From: an uncultured Chitinophaga sp.
GTDB taxonomy: Bacteria; Bacteroidota; Bacteroidia; Chitinophagales; Chitinophagaceae
Direction of reading: 5' to 3'
Assembly: GCF_937898475.1 (NCBI RefSeq)
Contig: NZ_CALEJS010000016.1
Coordinates: 434,001-498,000 of the forward strand
Length of the DNA: 64,000 bases
Part shown: in pieces, positions 1-8,118 of the stretch
How the letters are laid out: every line of letters begins with the position of its first letter
How positions within the stretch are numbered: position 1 is the first letter of the stretch
Position numbers and translations under genes: made by a program
The notes under the pieces: generated by a model
Databases searched by the model: none
Told to the model about the DNA's origin: nothing
The model's input: the letters and a program-made list of their open reading frames with translations, nothing else

Positions 1-1
1 C

Positions 2-433
2 GACAACGTGGAAAAAGATGCTGCAGGCAACATCACCACCATCTTCTGCTCTTACCTGCCCGAAAGCCGCAGCGGTGGAGACACCAGCGGCATCAATGTA
101 AAAGGCACCATTCACTGGGTAAGCGCCGCACATGCCGCTACCGCAGAAGTACGCCTGTACGACCGCCTCTTTAAGGTGGATGATCCGGGTAATGAAGAGG
201 GTGATTTTAAATCCTACATCAATCCCGATTCCTTACAGGTAATACCCAACGCCTATATAGAACCGTCCCTTACCAGCGCCAAAGCAGGCGACAGGTTCCA
301 GTTCCTGCGCAAAGGATATTTCTGTGTAGACCAGGATACCACCGCCGATAAACTGGTATTTAACCGTACCGTTACCTTAAAAGATACCTGGGCGAAAGAA
401 GCAACAAAAAACCAAAGCGTAAAAGCAAAATAA
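2..433 (+). CDS. glnS: Glutaminyl-tRNA synthetase, C-terminal part (5' end outside window)
   Basis: The frame is open from the window edge and ends at a TAA at 431-433. The roughly 143 visible residues match the C-terminal anticodon-binding beta-barrel of GlnRS, with the typical stretch GTIHWVSAAHA followed by VRLYDRLF and, later, FQFLRKGYFCVD. Full-length GlnRS charges tRNA-Gln with glutamine in the cytoplasm; the class I catalytic domain (HIGH/KMSKS) is not in the window. The GTG at base 8 is an internal valine codon, not a start. The last residues are basic and Lys-rich. The gene converges on gltX, another aminoacyl-tRNA synthetase of the same subclass, across a strong inverted repeat. Confidence 0.9.
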   Translation, partial: DNVEKDAAGNITTIFCSYLPESRSGGDTSGINVKGTIHWVSAAHAATAEVRLYDRLFKVDDPGNEEGDFKSYINPDSLQVIPNAYIEPSLTSAKAGDRFQFLRKGYFCVDQDTTADKLVFNRTVTLKDTWAKEATKNQSVKAK

Positions 434-450
434 TAGTTTGAGCGTTTGCA

Positions 451-506
451 AGTTTAAAAGTTAGAAGGCGGCCCGTCACGACAGGCCGCCTTCTAACTTT
501 TAAACT
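451..506. terminator. Bidirectional terminator-like hairpin between glnS and gltX
   Basis: A perfect 23-bp inverted repeat (451-473 with 484-506) surrounds a 10-base loop. The core is GGCGGCC/GGCCGCC with AT-rich outer arms, so U-rich tracts follow the GC core in both directions, as expected for a shared intrinsic terminator of two convergent genes. The outer arms show a 7-base rhythm of agttt-type units that resembles other intergenic elements in this window. Confidence 0.85.
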
Positions 507-526
507 GTTAAACTTTCAAACTGCAT

Positions 527-2059
527 TCACGCATCAAATGCCGGTAATGCTTTCATGATCCTGGCAATGGTTTCATGTTTGCCCAGGGTTTCTGCAATGT
601 TGAATACCGGCGGACCAAACTTGCCACCGCAAAGCATAATGCGGAAGGGCAGCTGCAGCTCACCCACTTTAATATTCATGGAAGTGGCCAGCTGCTTAAA
701 GCTTTCTTCCACGGCGGACAGTGAAAAATCTGACAGCGTTTCCAGTACAGATGCCCAGTCCAGGAAGAACTGGCGCTTTACCTCACTCCACTTGGGCTTT
801 ACCGCCGCTGTGTCATAGGTTTCCGGCTGCCGGAAGAAGAAGAAGCCATGATCCCATATTTCATTTACAAGATTGCAACGTTCCTTTACCAGTCCGGCGA
901 TAGTAGCCACATATTCTTCAGATGCCTGCACACCTTTCTCTTTCAGCACGGGCATAAACAATGCTGCCAGCCGCTGGTTATCTGCTTTCAGTATATACTG
1001 GTGATTGAACCAGTTGGCCTTTTCAATATTGAACTTGGCGCCTGCATGGTGCACCCGTTCCATCGAGAACTTTTCTACCAGCTCGTCCAGTGTGAACAGC
1101 TCCTGCTCTGTGCCGTCATTCCATCCCAGCATCGCCAGCATGTTCACAAACGCTTCGGGCAGGTAGCCCATTTCACGGAAGCCCCGGGTAAATTCATTAC
1201 TGCGCGGATCCAGCCAGTTCATGGCATATACGGGGAAGCCTAAACGGTCGCCATCGCGTTTGCTGAGCTTACCATTTCCGTCAGGGCGCAGTATCAACGG
1301 CAGATGCGCCCACTGCGGCATATCTGCTTCCCAGCCCAGGTAGCGCCACAGCAGGATATGTACAGGCGCAGAAGGCAGCCACTCCTCCCCGCGGAAAGCA
1401 TGTGTGATCTTCATCAGGTAATCATCCACCACTACCGCCAGGTGATAGGTAGGCATACCGTCTGCCTTCAGCAGCACTTTATCGTCTACCGTACCGGTGT
1501 TGAACTGTACCTCGCCGCGGATCATGTCTGTAAAAGAGACCTCCTCACTGGCGGGCATCTTGATACGTATTACATGCGGGGTACCGGCTGCCAGCAGCTT
1601 TTCCGTTTCTTCCGCCGGCAGGCTCAGCGAGTTCCGCATCTGCTGCCTGACAATATGATTATACTGGGGGGATGGATGCTCCTCCGTTTTCAGGCGGCTG
1701 CGCATCTCTTCCAGTTCTTCGGGTGTATCAAATGCGTAATAGGCATATCCGTTCTTCACCAGCTGCTCTGCATACTGGCGGTACATTTCCTTCCGCTCGC
1801 TCTGCCGGTAAGGGGCATAAGGCCCGCCTTTGTGCGGCCCTTCGTCTGCCTCCAGCCCGCACCAACGCAGGCATTCTATGATATATTCTTCAGCGCCCGC
1901 TACATAACGGGTTTGATCCGTATCTTCTATACGCAGCACAAAATCGCCCTTATGCTGCCGGGCAAACAAGTAGTTGAATAAAACCGTGCGTACGCCGCCC
2001 AGGTGCAAACCACCTGTTGGGCTGGGCGCAAAACGTACCCTTACTTTTTTGTGTTCCAT
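527..2059 (-). CDS. gltX: Glutamyl-tRNA synthetase
   Basis: A 510-residue cytoplasmic class I aminoacyl-tRNA synthetase that attaches glutamate to tRNA-Glu. The N-terminus carries the ATP-binding signature, FAPSPTGGLHLGG, with HLGG at residues 19-22, and the catalytic loop variant KLSKR at about 264-268 in place of KMSKS. Length and motif order suit a full-length bacterial GltX with its C-terminal helical anticodon-binding domain. The ATG start is supported by the family N-terminus and by a TACCTTTG promoter-like motif only a few bases upstream, which implies a very short leader. It is transcribed towards glnS and ends at the shared hairpin. No missing key residue was noticed. Confidence 0.96.
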   Translation of the reverse strand: MEHKKVRVRFAPSPTGGLHLGGVRTVLFNYLFARQHKGDFVLRIEDTDQTRYVAGAEEYIIECLRWCGLEADEGPHKGGPYAPYRQSERKEMYRQYAEQLVKNGYAYYAFDTPEELEEMRSRLKTEEHPSPQYNHIVRQQMRNSLSLPAEETEKLLAAGTPHVIRIKMPASEEVSFTDMIRGEVQFNTGTVDDKVLLKADGMPTYHLAVVVDDYLMKITHAFRGEEWLPSAPVHILLWRYLGWEADMPQWAHLPLILRPDGNGKLSKRDGDRLGFPVYAMNWLDPRSNEFTRGFREMGYLPEAFVNMLAMLGWNDGTEQELFTLDELVEKFSMERVHHAGAKFNIEKANWFNHQYILKADNQRLAALFMPVLKEKGVQASEEYVATIAGLVKERCNLVNEIWDHGFFFFRQPETYDTAAVKPKWSEVKRQFFLDWASVLETLSDFSLSAVEESFKQLATSMNIKVGELQLPFRIMLCGGKFGPPVFNIAETLGKHETIARIMKALPAFDA

Positions 2060-2064
2060 AGGCG

Positions 2065-2072
2065 CAAAGGTA
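2065..2072 (-). promoter_or_regulatory. Putative -7 promoter element (TACCTTTG) of gltX
   Basis: On the minus strand this reads TACCTTTG, fitting the Bacteroidota -7 consensus TAnnTTTG, and it continues GCGCC as the asparaginase copy does. I see no convincing TTTG -33 element at the expected distance. It lies about 6 bases from the ATG, so the transcript would be nearly leaderless. Confidence 0.5.
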
Positions 2073-2120
2073 GTAATTTAGTTGTCAGCTGTTGGCTATT
2101 GGCACTATAAACGAATACGC

Positions 2121-2747
2121 ATGTTCTATCTCACAAAAACACCCGGCATCCTGAAAGCCCTCTACCCCGGCTGCACCTGGCAGCTCTCTCCGGCCCGCCG
2201 GGCGGTGTACCTTACTTTTGACGACGGCCCCCACCCGGAGGCTACTCCCTTCGTGATGGAACAGTTGAAGAAATATGACGCCAAAGGCACTTTCTTCTGT
2301 ATCGGCAAAAATGTGGTAGCGCACCCGCAGATCTACCAGCAGCTATTAGAGGAAGGTCATGCCGTAGGTAACCATACCCATAACCACCTTAACGGCTGGA
2401 AAACAGGCACCCGTAAATACCTGGAAAATATACTGGAAGCAGGTAAATATATTCAGTCTCCCTTGTTCAGGCCCCCTTATGGCCGTATAACACCCTTCCA
2501 GGTAAAGAAACTAAAGGATACCATCCCCGGCGCCAGGATCATTATGTGGGATGTATTAAGCGCCGATTTTGACACCAGCCTCACCGGCGAAGCCTGCGTG
2601 CAGAACGTAGTGTTCAGGGCACAACCCGGATCAATTATCGTATTTCATGACAGCGCCAAAGCATGGGACCGCCTTTCGTATGCCCTTCCCCGTGTGCTGG
2701 AATATTGTAAGCAACAACAATGGGCCATGGAGGCTATACCGGGGTAA
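2121..2747 (+). CDS. Polysaccharide deacetylase (NodB domain)
   Basis: A 208-residue protein that is almost entirely a NodB-homology domain, a metal-dependent carbohydrate esterase fold that removes N-acetyl or O-acetyl groups from glycans such as peptidoglycan or chitin oligomers. Visible motifs in order are TFDDGPH (residues 32-38, with the Asp pair), HTHNH (His85 and His89, metal ligands), RPPYGR, WDVLSADF and IVFHDS. I chose the ATG at 2121 over an upstream TTG at 2082 because the family N-terminus starts near it. No signal peptide is obvious, so the location is uncertain. The gene diverges from gltX. Substrate cannot be read from the sequence. Confidence 0.88.
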   Translation: MFYLTKTPGILKALYPGCTWQLSPARRAVYLTFDDGPHPEATPFVMEQLKKYDAKGTFFCIGKNVVAHPQIYQQLLEEGHAVGNHTHNHLNGWKTGTRKYLENILEAGKYIQSPLFRPPYGRITPFQVKKLKDTIPGARIIMWDVLSADFDTSLTGEACVQNVVFRAQPGSIIVFHDSAKAWDRLSYALPRVLEYCKQQQWAMEAIPG

Positions 2748-2749
2748 AT

Positions 2750-2926
2750 AGTAAATACCAAGTACAAATACCAAGTACCAAATACCAGATAGCAAGATTC
2801 AGGTTCAGCCCGGCAATACTGAAAACAGCAGATCCCAAATTCCAGACTGCGGAAACTTCCGGCTATCGTTTGGAATTTGGGATCTGTTGCTTGTGTTCTG
2901 GAATTTGATACTTGGTACTTGGAATT
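2750..2926. repeat. Heptad-built nested inverted repeat between convergent genes
   Basis: The left arm (2750-2800) repeats degenerate 7-base units of the type ccaagta/ccaaata; the right arm (2866-2926) carries the complementary pattern, such as cttggta/tttggaa. Inside sits a perfect 14-bp inverted repeat (2831-2844 with 2871-2884, gatcccaaattcca). It fills the space between the ends of a plus-strand and a minus-strand gene, so a shared terminator role is plausible. Closely similar sequence recurs at 17189-17310 and 58996-59141. Confidence 0.8.
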
Positions 2927-3808
2927 TTACTTCATAAGTATGCCTTTCACTTTGTCGCCGATGCTGATAGTAGCGGAGTCGTCGCAAAGACCGGCGCCAT
3001 AGTTGATGGTGGCGGTGATCTGGTCAATGGTAACATCGGCAGTACCTTGTCCGATCCACGCGCATTTCAGGGCTTTTACCAGCGGTTCTTTAACAGTATA
3101 GGTAACACTGCTGCCACCGGGTAAAGTTAAGGTAGCGGTACCTGTTCCACTGTATATATCATCATTTGTATAGAGCGGCGTGGCGGCACCATCTGTTTGT
3201 GTAATGGTCTTATTGCTGGTATAGCCGAAAACCTGTGAGTCCAGTGTCAGTTTACCGTCAATCACTTCTGTTTTATAGCTGAAACCGTTGGAGTTGCTCA
3301 GGTTGGTAATTATTTTTTTACCTTCTAGTTTGATACCGTTCACCGTATAGTTCTCCGGCTCAATCGTAACAGTAGCACCAGGCAGCAGGATAAAATTGCT
3401 GATGGTCAGGTGTACTTTACCCGTGCGTACACGGCCATCATCACCTGCACATTGGGTACCGAAGTCCATGGTCAGCTCTTTAGGCCATCTGCCCGGCGTA
3501 GCATCGTCTACGGTAGATACCCAGCAGGTACCTATTTTCCCATTTTTCTTGTCCCGGGGGGCTAAACGGGCATCAGACTGGTAACCTTCAGCTTCTGCAC
3601 CCTGCAGCGCCACATCGAACAGGTCATCATACAATGCACTGGCCTGCGCTTCATAAGTGGCGGCGGCAATCGCTTTATTATCATTTTCATCGGTCTTGGG
3701 ATCCGCAGCGCCGTCGTTACTTTTGCTGCATGCAAAGAAGATAGTAGCTACTGCCACCATCGTGATAACCACGGCAAAAATGCGATTGAAACAAAAATTG
3801 CTTTTCAT
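2927..3808 (-). CDS. Hypothetical lipoprotein
   Basis: A 293-residue protein with an N-terminal hydrophobic segment followed by a lipobox-like IFFACS, so Cys at about residue 27 is the likely lipidation site and the mature protein is probably membrane anchored. A short acidic linker follows, then an Ala-rich helix and a beta-rich body with many Thr, Gly and Val residues. I do not recognise a named domain; a beta-sandwich outer-surface protein is possible but not shown. It stands alone, converging on the deacetylase gene and divergent from the TatD-type gene. Function unknown. Confidence 0.75.
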   Translation of the reverse strand: MKSNFCFNRIFAVVITMVAVATIFFACSKSNDGAADPKTDENDNKAIAAATYEAQASALYDDLFDVALQGAEAEGYQSDARLAPRDKKNGKIGTCWVSTVDDATPGRWPKELTMDFGTQCAGDDGRVRTGKVHLTISNFILLPGATVTIEPENYTVNGIKLEGKKIITNLSNSNGFSYKTEVIDGKLTLDSQVFGYTSNKTITQTDGAATPLYTNDDIYSGTGTATLTLPGGSSVTYTVKEPLVKALKCAWIGQGTADVTIDQITATINYGAGLCDDSATISIGDKVKGILMK

Positions 3809-3831
3809 GAGGATAGTTTTTCTTAGGACTT

Positions 3832-3839
3832 TACCTTTG
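3832..3839 (+). promoter_or_regulatory. Putative -7 promoter element (TACCTTTG) upstream of tatD
   Basis: A TACCTTTG motif on the plus strand lies about 90 bases before the TatD-type gene, in an AT-rich divergent region. No good TTTG -33 box is seen at the usual spacing, so this is a tentative call based on one element only. Confidence 0.4.
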
Positions 3840-3927
3840 TGCCAAGGTTTAATATGATATTACGATTTTTACAAATTTAAATATTTTCTATTAAATATTC
3901 ATCCTATTAACGTGTTAATTGAATATT

Positions 3928-4698
3928 ATGTTGTGGATTGATACCCATGCGCATTTATACGGGAAAGAATTTAACCAGGACAGGCCCGGAATGATAACCC
4001 GGGCGCTGGAAATGGGTGTGCATAAACTGCTGTTACCCAATATAGACAGTCATTCTATTGAGGGCATGCTGGCCCTGGAAGAAGCGTATCCCGGTAAATG
4101 TTACGCCATGATGGGACTGCACCCTTGCTATGTAGATGAGCAGGTGGAAACCCAGATGGCCCTGGTGCGGGAATGGCTGGCTAAACGGTCCTTTATTGCC
4201 GTGGGAGAAATAGGACTGGATTTTTACTGGGATAAAACCCATGCCGCCCTGCAGCACCAGGTGTTCAGGGAACAGCTGCAGCTGTCTAAACAATACCAGC
4301 TGCCCGTGGTGATCCATAGCCGCGAAAGCACGCGGCAGTGTATAGATGAAGTAAGATCATTGCAGGATGGTTCCCTCAGCGGCGTGTTCCACTGCTTCTC
4401 CGGCACCCTGGAAGAAGCCCGCGAGGTAATAGACCTGGGTTTTTACCTGGGCATCGGCGGGGTGGTCACATTTAAGAAGTCCGGACTGGACAAGATCGTT
4501 GAACAGGTTGACCTGCAGCATATTATACTGGAAACAGACGCCCCTTACCTGGCGCCGGTACCTTACCGTGGCAAAAGGAACGAAAGCGCCTATATCCCCC
4601 TCATCGGGCAGACTGTCGCCAATGTAAAAAATCTAAAAATTGAGGAAGTGGCTGCTATAACCACGAGCAATGCCCTTAAATTATTCAAATCCATTTAA
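3928..4698 (+). CDS. tatD: TatD family metal-dependent hydrolase (DNase)
   Basis: A 256-residue TIM-barrel amidohydrolase-superfamily protein. Members act as Mg-dependent DNases or 3'-5' exonucleases in DNA quality control, or in some cases as D-aminoacyl-tRNA deacylases. Family marks are present in order: DTHAHLY with the HxH metal pair (His7, His9), GEIGLDFYW, VIHSRES, FHCFSGT and LETDAPYL near the C-terminus. I prefer the ATG at 3928 to the TTG at 3919 because MLWIDTHAHL matches the family start. The asparaginase gene follows after a 45-base gap with its own promoter-like motif, so the two may be expressed separately. Exact substrate is not deducible. Confidence 0.9.
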   Translation: MLWIDTHAHLYGKEFNQDRPGMITRALEMGVHKLLLPNIDSHSIEGMLALEEAYPGKCYAMMGLHPCYVDEQVETQMALVREWLAKRSFIAVGEIGLDFYWDKTHAALQHQVFREQLQLSKQYQLPVVIHSRESTRQCIDEVRSLQDGSLSGVFHCFSGTLEEAREVIDLGFYLGIGGVVTFKKSGLDKIVEQVDLQHIILETDAPYLAPVPYRGKRNESAYIPLIGQTVANVKNLKIEEVAAITTSNALKLFKSI

Positions 4699-4710
4699 TT
4701 GATTAGTGGA

Positions 4711-4718
4711 TACCTTTG
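4711..4718 (+). promoter_or_regulatory. Putative -7 promoter element (TACCTTTG) of ansA
   Basis: TACCTTTG followed by CGCC, matching TAnnTTTG, located 25 bases before the asparaginase ATG and just after the TatD stop. No clear -33 TTTG is visible at normal spacing because that position falls inside the end of the previous gene. Confidence 0.5.
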
Positions 4719-4743
4719 CGCCACAATCCAGGTGTTTTAGAGA

Positions 4744-5775
4744 ATGAGCAAAATTCTGATTATCTATACGGGCGGTACGGTAGGCATGATCTTCGACGAA
4801 AAGACAAAAGCATTACGCCCGATCGGCTTTAATGAGATCCGAAACAATCTGCCGGAACTGTACCGGATGGGGATCGACTTTTATGTATACGCCTTCAACC
4901 CGCCGATAGATTCTTCAGATATGCAGCCCGAGATCTGGGTAGAACTGGCCTCCATTATAGAAGACCGTTACGACCGCTACGATGGCTTTGTGATACTGCA
5001 TGGTTCAGATACCATGTCTTTCACCGCCTCCGCCCTCAGCTTCATGCTGGAGAATTTGTCCAAACCGGTGATCCTCACCGGCTCACAGCTGCCCATTGGC
5101 AAGATCCGCACAGACGCCAAGGAAAACATCATCACCGCCATGGAAATTGCCGCTACCCGGCAGAACAGCCATGCCATGGTGCCCGAAGTCTGCATCTATT
5201 TCGACTTTTCCCTGTTCCGCGGCAACCGTTCCAAGAAATATAACGCCGAAAAGTTTGAGGCCTTCTACTCCATGAACTACCCGCCCCTGGCAGAAGCGGG
5301 GATCGATATCAAATACAAACACCAGTTCATGCTCAGCCATCCCGCTGCACCGCTGAAGGTGCACAAGAATATGGACGATAATGTAACGGTGCTGAAAGTA
5401 TTTCCCGGCATTACCCGCAAAGCGGTAGAGGCTACGCTCAGCGTATCCGGACTCAAAGGCGTGGTACTCGAAACCTTTGGTAACGGCAACGCCAATACGC
5501 AACCCTGGTTTATCGATGCCCTCAGGAAGGTGATACAACAGGGCGCCATCGTGGTAGACATTACCCAGTGCGATGGCGGCTCTGTTGAACTGGGCCGCTA
5601 CGAAACCAGCCAGTACCTCAAGGAAATAGGCGTGGTCAGCGGTCACGATATGACCTTTGAAGCCGCCATCACCAAACTGATGTTCGTACTGGGACAGGAA
5701 CTGCCGGTGGAAGAAGCCAAGAAGATGATAGAAACACCGCTTCGCGGAGAACTGACGCCTATTGTTATTGATTAA
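4744..5775 (+). CDS. ansA: Type I L-asparaginase
   Basis: A 343-residue cytoplasmic-type asparaginase that hydrolyses asparagine to aspartate and ammonia; no signal peptide is present. The N-terminal nucleophile loop is IYTGGTVGM with the TGGT at residues 9-12. The second catalytic motif reads HGSDTMSFTASALSF (from His86), where most family members have HGTDT. The Thr-to-Ser change keeps the hydroxyl group. Length matches the type I (E. coli AnsA-like) group, including the C-terminal allosteric-type domain. A small hairpin follows the gene. The start is the first ATG of the frame after the promoter-like motif. Confidence 0.93.
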   Translation: MSKILIIYTGGTVGMIFDEKTKALRPIGFNEIRNNLPELYRMGIDFYVYAFNPPIDSSDMQPEIWVELASIIEDRYDRYDGFVILHGSDTMSFTASALSFMLENLSKPVILTGSQLPIGKIRTDAKENIITAMEIAATRQNSHAMVPEVCIYFDFSLFRGNRSKKYNAEKFEAFYSMNYPPLAEAGIDIKYKHQFMLSHPAAPLKVHKNMDDNVTVLKVFPGITRKAVEATLSVSGLKGVVLETFGNGNANTQPWFIDALRKVIQQGAIVVDITQCDGGSVELGRYETSQYLKEIGVVSGHDMTFEAAITKLMFVLGQELPVEEAKKMIETPLRGELTPIVID

Positions 5776-5833
5776 TGACAAACTGATAAACGCCCATCAT
5801 CCTGTAACTTCTTTCTTCCCTTAACCGTTTACC

Positions 5834-5853
5834 TGTCAGCACCCTTGCTGACA
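5834..5853 (+). terminator. Hairpin after ansA
   Basis: TGTCAGC (5834-5840) and GCTGACA (5847-5853) form a perfect 7-bp stem with a 6-base loop, followed by an AT-rich run (aaaaattatccttattttta). It is a weak but plausible intrinsic terminator for ansA. Confidence 0.5.
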
Positions 5854-5909
5854 AAAATTATCCTTATTTTTATATATTTTCATCCCAAAGCCGTCTGATC
5901 GCCACAACA

Positions 5910-7937
5910 ATGAAATACGTCCTCTGGCCCCTGTTAATATTCTTTGCTACTGTGCAGCTCCATGCGCAGGTAGTTACTCCCTGTACCACCATTGGCCAGA
6001 CGCCGGAAACAGCGTTCCCTGTATGTGGCGAGAAAAAGTTCACCCAGGTAGCCGTACCCGTGTGCGGCGGCAGGCTCATTCCCACGCTGAACTGCCCTGC
6101 CTATCATGCAGACGTAAACCCCTTCTGGTACAAATTCACCTGTTACAGCACCGGTACCCTCGGCTTTACCATTACGCCGCATGACCTTTCTGAAGATTAT
6201 GACTGGCAGCTGTTTGATGTGACGGGCCGTCCCCTGAGCGAAGTATATACCAATAACGCCCTCTTTGTTGGATCCGGCTGGTCTGGCGAAGGCGGCGTTA
6301 CCGGCGCTTCTGATGCAGGTACCCAGCGCGAAGTATGTGGCGGCTACGGCAACCCGCTCTTCAGCTCCATGCCCACCATTTACCAGGGGCGCGACTACCT
6401 GCTGATGATCAGCCATTTTGACTCTACACAAGCCGGTTATGATCTTGAATTTGTCAGAGGCACCGCCAGTATAACCGATCCCGTTATGCCGCAGATAGAA
6501 CGCGTAACCTACGATTGTACCACGCCTGCCCTGCTGGTAAAATTTAATAAACGCCTGCAATGCAGCAGCCTGGCCGCCAATGGCAGCGATTTTGCCCTCA
6601 CCGGTTCTCCCGGTGCAGTGATCACCGGCGCCCGGGGCGCTACCTGCGGCAATGGCTTCGACTTCGACTCCGTTGTGATCACGCTGAGCGGCCCCCTGCC
6701 CGCCGGCAATTATTCGCTTAACATGAAGCACGGTACCGATGGCAACAGTGTGCAGGATCCCTGCGGTAATAACGCCGGCGGACCCGCCAACGGCGTACCG
6801 CCCACACCGTTTGCCGTGGCGCAGCAACTGCCTTCATTACCGGATCATGTAATGCCGCTGAGCTGCCGCCCTAACCGGATAAAGATCGTATTGAACCAGC
6901 CAGTACGCTGTAGCTCTATTGCTGCCAACGGCAGCGATTTTACCCTCAGCGGATCCACGCCTGTAAGCATAAGAAGCGCTGCAGGGAACTGCAATGCCGG
7001 TTTAACAGATACCATTGAACTTATACTGTCTAACACCATATTAACCGCCGGCGCTTATCAGCTTACCCTGCGCAACGGCAGCGACGGTAATACCCTGCTC
7101 AGTGAATGCTGGCAGGCCAGTCCCACGGGCAGTAGCCTTCGCTTCAATACCGCCGATACCGTGAACGCAGACTTTACCTATACCATGAGCCTGGACTGTG
7201 AATACGATACCCTGCGGCTCAGCCACCCGGGTAATAACGGCGTTAACAGCTGGCAATGGTATTCTGACGGAGAGGCTTTCAGCACCGAACAAAACCCTGT
7301 TAAAACATATTCCGTTTTCGGGCAGCATACTATCAAACTCACCGTGTCTAACGGTACCTGCAGCGACTCCGCTACTACGGGTATCCTGCTGGATAATGAG
7401 CTCAACGCGGCATTCTCCGCTTCAGCAGATATTCTTTGTCCGCAGGACGCTGTCAGCTTCACCAACCAAAGCTCCGGCAAGAACATTGTTGGCTACCGCT
7501 GGATCTTTGGCAATGGTATCATGACTACCGGCGCCAACCCGCTGCCGCAAACCTATCCCCAGCTGAAAGATGAACGCGACTATCCCGTCAGCCTCATTGC
7601 GCAAAGCGCCATGAACTGTTTTGATACCGCTACGCATTTCATTAAGGTAGTGCCCAGCTGTTATATAGATGTACCTACCGCCTTTTCTCCCAATGGCGAT
7701 GGCATTAACGATTACCTCTACCCGCTGAACGGCTATAAGGCCATTAACCTGAAATTTGCCGTGTACAACCGTTTGGGACAACTGATATTTGAAACAAACG
7801 ACTGGCGTCATAAATGGGATGGCACCCTGGGTGGCCGCCCGCAGGGTATTGGCACCTATGTATGGATGCTTTCTTACACACACAAGGAAACCGGGGAAAA
7901 AGTATTCAAGAAAGGTATAACCGTACTGGTTCGTTAA
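5910..7937 (+). CDS. Secreted surface protein with PKD-like modules and T9SS type B sorting domain
   Basis: A 675-residue exported protein. A signal peptide ends near HAQVVTP. After an N-terminal beta-rich region come two Cys-containing modules in tandem (about 195-300 and 310-415) that share the string RLQCSSLAANGSDF or its variant RCSSIAANGSDF, so they arose by duplication. Two PKD-like beta-sandwiches follow (about 420-580). The last roughly 90 residues hold the gliding-motility-associated type B sorting signal, beginning AFSPNGDGIND and containing VYNRLGQLIFE. It should be exported by the type IX system to the cell surface. No catalytic motif was found; adhesion or a structural surface role is a guess. 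Confidence 0.88.
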   Translation: MKYVLWPLLIFFATVQLHAQVVTPCTTIGQTPETAFPVCGEKKFTQVAVPVCGGRLIPTLNCPAYHADVNPFWYKFTCYSTGTLGFTITPHDLSEDYDWQLFDVTGRPLSEVYTNNALFVGSGWSGEGGVTGASDAGTQREVCGGYGNPLFSSMPTIYQGRDYLLMISHFDSTQAGYDLEFVRGTASITDPVMPQIERVTYDCTTPALLVKFNKRLQCSSLAANGSDFALTGSPGAVITGARGATCGNGFDFDSVVITLSGPLPAGNYSLNMKHGTDGNSVQDPCGNNAGGPANGVPPTPFAVAQQLPSLPDHVMPLSCRPNRIKIVLNQPVRCSSIAANGSDFTLSGSTPVSIRSAAGNCNAGLTDTIELILSNTILTAGAYQLTLRNGSDGNTLLSECWQASPTGSSLRFNTADTVNADFTYTMSLDCEYDTLRLSHPGNNGVNSWQWYSDGEAFSTEQNPVKTYSVFGQHTIKLTVSNGTCSDSATTGILLDNELNAAFSASADILCPQDAVSFTNQSSGKNIVGYRWIFGNGIMTTGANPLPQTYPQLKDERDYPVSLIAQSAMNCFDTATHFIKVVPSCYIDVPTAFSPNGDGINDYLYPLNGYKAINLKFAVYNRLGQLIFETNDWRHKWDGTLGGRPQGIGTYVWMLSYTHKETGEKVFKKGITVLVR

Positions 7938-8118
7938 CCTGCTTTCCCCACTTGCCACATTGCTGTTTTGCCGCCACTGCAGCTTCATTTCAGCAGTATT
8001 TAATTAATATTGCGCTCATTAGGTTTTTAATGCGCATGTAAGGGTACCATGCCACATGCGGAGGACCGGCTGTAGTATAGCAACATAGCAAGGCCCTTTC
8101 AACTATAATTCGAAACTG

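Noticed and set aside
2750..2926. Heptad inverted repeat considered as an insertion-sequence end or integron attC site
   Set aside because: No transposase or integrase nearby, no target-site duplication visible, and copies lie precisely at gene ends.
5083..6827. Long open frames on the minus strand antisense to ansA (5083-5781) and to the T9SS type B gene (5934-6827)
   Set aside because: They lie wholly within well-supported genes, have no start context or family resemblance, and reflect the codon bias of the real strand.
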